NCBI GenBank assembly: GCA_045588795.1
Contig: JAZNEY010000055.1
Location: 1 to 5,367 of the forward strand
From: UMGS1908 sp045588795
GTDB lineage: Bacteria; Bacillota; Clostridia; Christensenellales; UBA1242
DNA length: 5,367 nucleotides
Direction of reading: 5' to 3'
Shown: in pieces, positions 1 through 3,167 of the stretch
Layout of the letters: each line of letters starts with the position of its first letter
Position numbering within the stretch: the stretch's first letter is position 1
Made by a program: the position numbers and the translations under genes
Notes under the pieces: generated by a model
What the model was told of the DNA's origin: nothing
Database searches by the model: none
What the model saw: the letters and a program-made list of their open reading frames with translations, nothing else

Positions 1-213
1 AGATATAGTCGTATTATCAACAAACTTAAAATATTCTAGTTCTTTTGTTTTCACTTTAAACATGAAAGGTGCTCGATATCCATTGATTAGTTTATAGTAT
101 CCAATGTCTAGCAGATATTTTTTTGCCAATTTTTCATTGTCAATAATCAAACCTTTATCTTTTAATAATATAATTTGTTCTTCGATAGTTAGATACTTTT
201 TATCATTATGCAT
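1..213 (-). CDS. Abi_2 (AbiD/AbiF-like) abortive-infection protein, N-terminal part only
   Basis: The first 71 codons of a gene read from 213 leftward; the C-terminus lies outside the window. The translation starts MHNDKKYLTIEEQ and matches the N-terminus typical of the Abi_2 family: LTIEEQ (residues 8-13), a basic helix ending KDKGLIID (18-25), IGYYKLINGY (37-46) and PF (49-50). AbiD/AbiF proteins are HEPN-fold proteins linked to phage abortive infection and thought to act as RNases. Their catalytic R-x4-H motif is C-terminal, so it cannot be checked here. The ATG at 213 is preceded by GGGGAGA (227-221) at 7 nt spacing, which fixes the start; the ATG at 206 is out of frame. A promoter (237-265) and a small structured RNA (267-332) lie directly upstream, the layout expected of an AbiF toxin with an RNA partner. 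The family call is confident; the AbiF subtype rests on the RNA context. Confidence 0.86.
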   Translation of the reverse strand, partial: MHNDKKYLTIEEQIILLKDKGLIIDNEKLAKKYLLDIGYYKLINGYRAPFMFKVKTKELEYFKFVDNTTIS

Positions 214-236
214 AATACAATCTCCCCGATAAATTG

Positions 237-265
237 ATTATAACATACATAATATAAAAAAGCAA
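237..265 (-). promoter_or_regulatory. Promoter of the Abi_2 gene
   Basis: On the minus strand a TTGCTT -35 box (265-260) and a TATAAT -10 box (242-237) are 17 nt apart. A TGT directly before the -10 box gives an extended -10 element. The predicted transcript starts near 230, leaving a leader of about 17 nt that contains little more than the ribosome binding site GGGGAGA (227-221). This gives the toxin-like gene its own promoter, downstream of the terminator that ends the small RNA. Confidence 0.7.
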
Positions 266-266
266 T

Positions 267-298
267 AAAAAAGCTCCAGGCCCGTAGGTTGCTGGAGC
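267..298 (-). terminator. Intrinsic terminator ending the small RNA
   Basis: The stem GCTCCAG (298-292) pairs with CTGGAGC (279-273) across a 12-nt loop and is followed directly by six T residues (272-267). It lies between the small-RNA promoter and the Abi_2 promoter, so most transcripts from the upstream promoter should end here. The loop holds CAACCTACGGGC, which could form a small inner CC/GG pair or contact the protein. Confidence 0.8.
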
Positions 299-332
299 AT
301 GATCAATCTGCAGCTAAGATTTCTCTTAACTT
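267..332 (-). ncRNA. Small structured RNA in front of the Abi_2 gene (abiF-RNA-like)
   Basis: A predicted transcript of about 66 nt starts near 332, 7 nt below a good -10 box, and ends at a six-T tract (272-267). It forms two hairpins. The first (330-313) has a 7-bp stem GUUAAGA/UCUUAGC, including one G-U pair, capped by a GAAA tetraloop. The second (298-273) has a 7-bp stem GCUCCAG/CUGGAGC with loop CAACCUACGGGC, and is also the terminator. No start codon with a ribosome binding site lies inside. From memory, a conserved 'abiF RNA' has been described upstream of AbiF genes, and AbiF has been reported as a toxin held in check by a non-coding RNA. The position, size and terminator fit, but I cannot run a covariance search. 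Alternatively this could be a simple attenuator leader of the Abi gene. Confidence 0.72.
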
Positions 333-338
333 GATTCA

Positions 339-367
339 AGTTTACCATAAAAATATTTACAAGTCAA
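339..367 (-). promoter_or_regulatory. Strong promoter of the small RNA
   Basis: The -35 box TTGACT (367-362) and -10 box TAAACT (344-339) are separated by exactly 17 nt. The predicted start at about 332 is an A. The next possible coding start is more than 100 nt downstream, past a terminator, so the promoter mainly serves the small RNA. An 8-bp inverted repeat (341-348 and 375-382) surrounds it and could be an operator. Confidence 0.78.
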
Positions 368-382
368 TATCAAAATGGTAAA
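341..382. repeat. Inverted repeat bracketing the small-RNA promoter
   Basis: TTTACCAT (341-348) and ATGGTAAA (375-382) are perfect 8-bp inverted copies with 26 nt between them. The left arm overlaps the -10 box and the right arm sits just upstream of the -35 box. A related TTTACAAGT (356-364) lies in the spacer. The arrangement would suit a dimeric repressor, but in such AT-rich DNA chance is possible. Confidence 0.45.
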
Positions 383-389
383 TTTTGAA

Positions 390-414
390 ACTTTGTAAAA
401 AAAATTTACAAAGT
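390..414. repeat. 10-bp inverted repeat after the HAD gene
   Basis: ACTTTGTAAA (390-399) and TTTACAAAGT (405-414) form a perfect 10-bp stem with a 5-nt A (or T) loop. It lies 20 nt past the stop codon of the HAD-like gene, so it may act as a weak transcription terminator for that operon, although no T tract follows on the minus strand. It shares the TTTACAA core with the repeat around the small-RNA promoter, so a protein-binding site is the alternative. Confidence 0.5.
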
Positions 415-433
415 ATGATCAATATATATTATG

Positions 434-1006
434 TTATAAACATATAAAATTATTCCACTTAGAAGAACTTGCTTTATTAGAAACCATATATCCATTAACA
501 TTAAAGTTGTTATACTTTATTTCATCAATGAGTTCTGCGTTTGAATTTTTAAAAAAGTCGTGGTTGTTTTCATAAATTGTCAAATTATTAGTTTTTATTA
601 TAGGCTTAACAAAATCAATTGTTTTTGTTAAGCTTTCTTTATTGTCAAAAATTATATTGTTAAAATATGGTTCTAATTTACAAGCATTGATTATTGCATT
701 TGCTCTTTCTTTATTTGCCATTGTCCAAATAAAACAGTTTTGTTTGCCAAAAATTTTAATTTTATCTAGCAAAATATGATTGATAACAACTCTGTACGAA
801 AGCCAATTGCTCATAAAATACTCTTGTTTTAGTTTTATGATTTCATTTAATAAGTTGGTGTCGCGAATTGTTAAACAATCTCTAGTTATGCGATTTGTTG
901 TAATAATTCTATCAAAGCTAAATTTTTCTAGTGCGTAATTATAAGCATCATTATTTAAAGTGGTTGTATCAACCAAAGTTTCATCCAAATCAATTAGATA
1001 TTTCAT
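434..1006 (-). CDS. HAD-like hydrolase (third gene of the phosphoribosyltransferase operon)
   Basis: A 190-aa protein with the start of a haloacid-dehalogenase fold. Motif I is DLDET at residues 6-10, with D6 as predicted nucleophile and D8 as general acid/base. A hydrophobic strand ending in T95 (FIWT) fits motif II, and a lysine around 123-134 may be motif III. Motif IV is unusual: YENNHD (145-150) offers E146 and D150 where DD or DxxxD is normal, so metal binding may be altered. The region between motifs I and II is a helical cap. Family members dephosphorylate small phospho-compounds, nucleotides included; the substrate cannot be read from the sequence. The ATG at 1006 overlaps the end of the DprA-like gene by 17 bp, with AAAAGG (1020-1015) 8 nt upstream, so translation is probably coupled. 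The gene is visibly more AT-rich than gltX. Confidence 0.75.
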   Translation of the reverse strand: MKYLIDLDETLVDTTTLNNDAYNYALEKFSFDRIITTNRITRDCLTIRDTNLLNEIIKLKQEYFMSNWLSYRVVINHILLDKIKIFGKQNCFIWTMANKERANAIINACKLEPYFNNIIFDNKESLTKTIDFVKPIIKTNNLTIYENNHDFFKNSNAELIDEIKYNNFNVNGYMVSNKASSSKWNNFICL

Positions 1007-1838
1007 CTCGTAAGCCTTTTATTTTGCTTGTGCTTATAATCTGAGCCCCAGAGTTTATTTCATCTCTATTTAAGCCAAATAATGGATTATCTAAATCTTG
1101 CTTTTTATCATACATACAAAATCGCTTTTTAGTATATTCTTTTGCTTTATTCATTGCGTGTCTTGACCCGCTATCCCCTTCGCCATAAGAGTTGCTTGCA
1201 GCCAAAATAACGGCAGAAGAAAACATTGCTTGCAGTCTATCTCTATTTATAAATCGCTTTATTGTTTCATATCTATTTTTAGGTTCGGTTATATATTCTG
1301 TTATAACAAGTCCGCCATTTGCAATAATATTATCTGCTAATTGTTTATTTTCACTTGGAAATATCTTCTCTAATGTACTAGGCAAAATGGCAATCGTTTT
1401 TCCATTGTTTTCAAGGCTAGTTTTATGGGCTATACAATCGCAACCTTTTGCAAGACCACTAACTATTGTTAACTTATTTTTAACAAGTTCTTCAACAATT
1501 TTCTGCTCTCTTTTTTTAATATCTTCACTAGGGCTTAATGTTCCTATAACTGCAATATTCCTTTTTATGTTTTTCAACAAACTTATGTCGCCTTTATATG
1601 CAAACAAAAATGGCTTTTCGCTGTTTTTTATGCCAACTGGAACACTTGGAAATTCATCATCAAAACAGCAGACTAAATTAATATTATTTTCAACTAAATA
1701 TTGTTTATCTTCTATTGTTTCAACACTTAAACACTCCACACTTTCACTTGTTCCAAATCTTTTCCAAAAATCTGCGTTGGATTTAATTAATCCTTGAATA
1801 ACTCCACTATATAACTTTAAGGCTATACTCGAAAACAT
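990..1838 (-). CDS. DprA/SMF-family (SLOG-fold) protein
   Basis: A 282-aa protein whose central Rossmann-like domain aligns by eye with DprA/SMF. A FDDEFP...FLFAYKGD stretch (59-84) is the entry segment, and IAVIGTLSPSE (95-105) stands where DprA has a VGSRxxS-type motif. Then come IVSGLAKGCDCIAH (125-138), ILPSTLEKIFPSEN (151-164) and FINRDRLQA (196-204), the counterpart of DprA's RNR element. GDSGSRHAM (221-229) closes the nucleotide-binding side. Housekeeping DprA loads RecA on ssDNA during transformation. This protein lacks a clear C-terminal winged-helix domain and departs from the usual GSR motif. With its neighbours, that points to the SLOG-type nucleotide sensors of conflict systems rather than competence. 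The AAGGAG (1850-1845) site lies inside the last codons of the phosphoribosyltransferase gene, 6 nt before ATG, which indicates coupling. Family membership is confident; function is not. Confidence 0.85.
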   Translation of the reverse strand: MFSSIALKLYSGVIQGLIKSNADFWKRFGTSESVECLSVETIEDKQYLVENNINLVCCFDDEFPSVPVGIKNSEKPFLFAYKGDISLLKNIKRNIAVIGTLSPSEDIKKREQKIVEELVKNKLTIVSGLAKGCDCIAHKTSLENNGKTIAILPSTLEKIFPSENKQLADNIIANGGLVITEYITEPKNRYETIKRFINRDRLQAMFSSAVILAASNSYGEGDSGSRHAMNKAKEYTKKRFCMYDKKQDLDNPLFGLNRDEINSGAQIISTSKIKGLRDEISN

Positions 1839-1840
1839 TT

Positions 1841-2446
1841 TTAACTCCTTGTTTTTGCTATTACATATAGTATAACATTTTTAGCACCATTATCCAAGAG
1901 AGTTTGCAAGCAATCTTCAATAGTATTTACACCCTCGGTATAAATATCATCAACTAATATGATATCTTTGTTAAAAATGGCATTTTTGTTAATTTTACAG
2001 GTGTCGTTTGTTATACCTTTATATGGCATATCTCCAGTATTATTTTCAAGTCTCCAATTATGGGTAGTTTTAGTGTTTTTCTCTCGAACAATCGCCGATG
2101 TTTGATTATCTAACCCCAATTTATCTGCAACACTTGAAATTGCTTTTCTAAACATTAATTGGCAAGGCTTATAAGTTTTTTCAGTTTTAGAACGAGGAAC
2201 AATCACTATTATTGGACAATTTAACTTTTCTTTCTTAATAATTTCTTGCACATCTTTTTCAAATCGCTCTGCAACTTCAATAAAATCTTCAACCAACTCT
2301 AGTTCTTCTTTTTGCTTAGTCATATTCTTTAAGTGATTAATAAAATCTGGATTTCCTTCTTGCTGGTATCCAACGTATTCAGTGTTATAGAACCCTTGAA
2401 TATCTTTTTCTAATAGTTTATTTTGCTTTACTGTAAAATTTTTCAT
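1841..2446 (-). CDS. Type I phosphoribosyltransferase, ComF-like (first gene of the operon)
   Basis: A 201-aa protein with a PRTase signature: a hydrophobic strand followed by two acidic residues and a loop, IILVDDIYTEGVNT (162-175), the PRPP-binding motif with D166-D167. An earlier IVIVPRSK (80-87) and a basic REKNTKTTHNWR (121-132) correspond to the substrate-side loops of ComF-like proteins. The N-terminal 75 residues are helical and charged and have no zinc-finger cysteines, unlike true ComF. Type I PRTases join PRPP to a base or release it from a nucleotide; the base here is unknown. Only 2 bp separate its stop from the next ATG, so the three genes 2446-434 form one operon. AGGAGGAG (2456-2449) directly precedes the ATG. 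Expression appears to be controlled by a leader with a terminator (2468-2586). The pairing with a DprA-fold protein recalls, from memory, PsyrTA/RqlHI-type toxin-antitoxin loci, but no RecQ helicase is seen here. Confidence 0.82.
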   Translation of the reverse strand: MKNFTVKQNKLLEKDIQGFYNTEYVGYQQEGNPDFINHLKNMTKQKEELELVEDFIEVAERFEKDVQEIIKKEKLNCPIIVIVPRSKTEKTYKPCQLMFRKAISSVADKLGLDNQTSAIVREKNTKTTHNWRLENNTGDMPYKGITNDTCKINKNAIFNKDIILVDDIYTEGVNTIEDCLQTLLDNGAKNVILYVIAKTRS

Positions 2447-2467
2447 AACTCCTCCTTTTTTTACAAT

Positions 2468-2500
2468 AAAAAAATTAACCGCTAAAATTTTAGTGATTAA
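2468..2500 (-). terminator. Intrinsic terminator in the leader of the phosphoribosyltransferase operon
   Basis: TTAATC (2500-2495) and CTAAAA (2493-2488) pair with TTTTAG (2487-2482) and GGTTAA (2480-2475), broken by one A-C mismatch and including one T-G pair; in practice the tip is a 4-nt loop. Seven T residues follow (2474-2468). It stands 12 nt before the ribosome binding site of the first operon gene, so it must be bypassed for the operon to be expressed. Confidence 0.78.
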
Positions 2501-2586
2501 CTTAATTTGCTGTTCAACCCACCTCGGGTTAAATTGTAGCGATTTTTATTTAAATTTTATAGTAAGCCAACTGGTTATTTACTAAC
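2468..2586 (-). promoter_or_regulatory. Attenuator/riboswitch-like leader RNA with competing terminator and antiterminator
   Basis: The predicted transcript from about 2586 runs through a weak 5' hairpin (2583-2561, AGTAA/TTACT ends), then a strong hairpin TTTAACCC/GGGTTGAA (2533-2513, loop GAGGT), and then the terminator. The leader segment 2544-2531 can pair with 2490-2477 at 13 of 14 positions (core AATCGCTA with TAGCGGTT, one G-U). That pairing takes the 3' arm of the terminator, so the two folds exclude each other, as in transcription attenuators. The strong central hairpin core stays intact in the alternative fold. I do not recognise a known riboswitch class and see no complete T-box motif. 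It could sense a nucleotide-like ligand, be bound by one of the operon proteins, or be a released non-coding RNA partner, as in the neighbouring Abi locus. Confidence 0.68.
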
Positions 2587-2592
2587 AATAAT

Positions 2593-2620
2593 ATTATACC
2601 ACATATTTCCACAATTTCAA
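2593..2620 (-). promoter_or_regulatory. Promoter of the phosphoribosyltransferase/DprA-like/HAD operon
   Basis: A perfect TATAAT -10 box (2598-2593) preceded by TGG (extended -10) lies 16 nt from a TTGAAA -35 box (2620-2615). The predicted start is near 2586, leaving about 140 nt of untranslated leader before the ATG at 2446. Confidence 0.72.
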
Positions 2621-2665
2621 ATTATATGTGACACAAAAAAGGGACGCTCTCTCCAGTGGACCAGT

Positions 2666-2710
2666 TTTGGTAGGGGTAAATGGCCAGCGAACCATCGACC
2701 TCAGCCTTAT
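2666..2710 (-). pseudogene. Degenerate copy of the 3' half of tRNA-Ile
   Basis: The segment repeats the 3' end of the tRNA-Ile gene (2863-2906) in the same orientation, about 197 bp away. Identity covers 18 nt (2666-2683, including the encoded CCA end and the acceptor 3' strand) and 23 nt (2688-2710, variable region to anticodon loop). These are separated by 4 nt (CCAG) where the real gene has 3 nt (TCT). The change destroys the T-loop, and the D arm, anticodon and 5' acceptor strand are missing, so it cannot be a working tRNA. Such 3' tRNA fragments commonly mark attachment sites of integrative elements, and this one lies at the edge of the accessory genes. A local duplication or a tRNA-derived repeat are the alternatives. 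Confidence 0.8.
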
Positions 2711-2822
2711 GCCAAACAGGTTTGGCAAATCATCATTGCAGGGCACGCCCTGATGCAAAACTTTCAGTTTCGCTTATTTGCTTTCCGCAAATAAAAGGCT
2801 TTGTCGATAGTTCTAAACTATC
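2710..2822. repeat. Train of five short hairpins, no coding potential
   Basis: Five consecutive inverted repeats fill this stretch between the tRNA-Ile fragment and the tRNA terminator. They are TGCCAAAC/GTTTGGCA (2710-2727, 2-nt loop), CAGGGC/GCCCTG (2739-2752, 2-nt loop), a 7-bp stem read as CGAAACT/AGTTTTG on the minus strand (2772-2756), TTATTTGC/GCAAATAA (2774-2794, 5-nt loop) and GATAGTT/AACTATC (2806-2822, 3-nt loop). Four are perfect and the third has one G-U pair. Together with the tRNA fragment this resembles a composite intergenic repeat or a small non-autonomous element. No ribosome binding site or family-like protein is present. Confidence 0.65.
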
Positions 2823-2832
2823 ACCACCAAAC

Positions 2833-2861
2833 AAAAAAGCACTACGCATTGTAGTGCTTTT
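2833..2861 (-). terminator. Intrinsic terminator of the tRNA operon
   Basis: Read on the minus strand just 3 nt after the CCA end of tRNA-Ile: AAAAGCACTAC (2861-2851), loop AATGC (2850-2846), GTAGTGC (2845-2839) and six T residues (2838-2833). Outer bases CCAAAC (2827-2832) and GTTTGG (2862-2867) can extend the stem into the tRNA end. The element is nearly symmetric and could also stop transcription from the other side. Confidence 0.88.
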
Positions 2862-2864
2862 GTT

Positions 2865-2941
2865 TGGTAGGGGTAAATGGTCTCGAACCATCGACCTCAG
2901 CCTTATCTGGGCTGCGCTCTAACCAACTGAGCTATACCCCT
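2865..2941 (-). tRNA. tRNA-Ile (anticodon GAU)
   Basis: A complete 77-nt cloverleaf. The acceptor strand AGGGGTA pairs with TACCCCT, the discriminator is A and CCA is encoded. The D arm contains AGCTCAGTTGGTTAGAGC. The anticodon stem CAGCC/GGCTG carries loop CAGATAA with GAT at 2907-2905, and the T arm is GATGG-TTCGAGA-CCATT. It delivers isoleucine at AUC/AUU codons. It is the second gene of the tRNA operon, 35 nt after tRNA-Ala, and a terminator follows at once. Its 3' half is duplicated at 2666-2710, suggesting that this gene has served as an integration site. Confidence 0.97.
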
Positions 2942-2946
2942 ATGGG

Positions 2947-2968
2947 GTTTGTAGCTTTCACTACAAAC
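2947..2968 (-). other. Hairpin in the spacer between the two tRNAs
   Basis: GTTTGTAG (2968-2961) and CTACAAAC (2954-2947) form a perfect 8-bp stem with a 6-nt loop TGAAAG between tRNA-Ala and tRNA-Ile. No T tract follows, so it is unlikely to terminate. A role as a guide for RNA processing of the tRNA precursor is plausible but inferred. Confidence 0.6.
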
Positions 2969-2976
2969 TTTTTATA

Positions 2977-3053
2977 TGGTGGAGATAATCGGATTCGAAC
3001 CGATGACCCCCTGCTTGCAAGGCAGGTGCTCTAGCCAACTGAGCTATACCCCC
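2977..3053 (-). tRNA. tRNA-Ala (anticodon UGC)
   Basis: A complete 77-nt cloverleaf starting GGGGGTATAGCTC. The acceptor strand GGGGGTA pairs with TATCTCC, and its third pair is G-U, the G3-U70 identity element of alanine tRNAs. The discriminator is A and CCA is encoded. The anticodon stem CCTGC/GCAGG carries loop CTTGCAA with TGC at 3019-3017, and the T arm contains TCGG-TTCGAAT-CCGA. It is the first gene of the operon driven by the promoter at 3121-3149. Confidence 0.97.
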
Positions 3054-3094
3054 AAATGCCAAAACGAATGTGGCGGACAATATACTTATTTTTG

Positions 3095-3114
3095 GTCGCA
3101 TTTTTCCTTGCGAC
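3095..3114 (-). other. Hairpin at the 5' end of the tRNA precursor
   Basis: GTCGCA (3114-3109) pairs with TGCGAC (3100-3095) across an 8-nt loop AGGAAAAA. The predicted transcript starts at about 3114-3115, so this hairpin would cap the 5' end of the tRNA precursor. No T tract follows, and a stabilising or processing role is inferred. Confidence 0.5.
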
Positions 3115-3120
3115 TATAAT

Positions 3121-3149
3121 ATATTACCACTTATCATTCGTCTTGTCAA
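3121..3149 (-). promoter_or_regulatory. Strong promoter of the tRNA-Ala/tRNA-Ile operon
   Basis: A consensus TTGACA -35 box (3149-3144) is separated by 17 nt from a TAATAT -10 box (3126-3121), which is preceded by TGG (extended -10). The strength suits stable-RNA expression. Only 18 nt separate it from the stop codon of gltX. Confidence 0.88.
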
Positions 3150-3167
3150 TGATTTTTTAAAAAAATA

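Noticed and set aside
1192..1797. Plus-strand open frame of 201 codons
   Set aside because: It lies antisense inside the DprA-like gene, has no family-like motif and no ribosome binding site; the minus-strand gene is well supported.
2500..2545. T-box leader
   Set aside because: A GAGGTGGG stretch recalls part of a T-box, but the full conserved box and the specifier stem are not there, and the downstream genes are not aminoacyl-tRNA or amino-acid genes.
2640..2664. Terminator at GTCCC plus T6 on the minus strand
   Set aside because: The T tract is present, but the bases before it do not form a stem of more than about 3 bp.
2710..2860. CRISPR array in the hairpin-rich region
   Set aside because: The stems differ from one another and there is no regular repeat-spacer pattern.
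2680..2922. Plus-strand open frame of 80 codons
   Set aside because: It runs through the tRNA fragment, the hairpin train, the terminator and the antisense of tRNA-Ile, so it is a chance reading frame.
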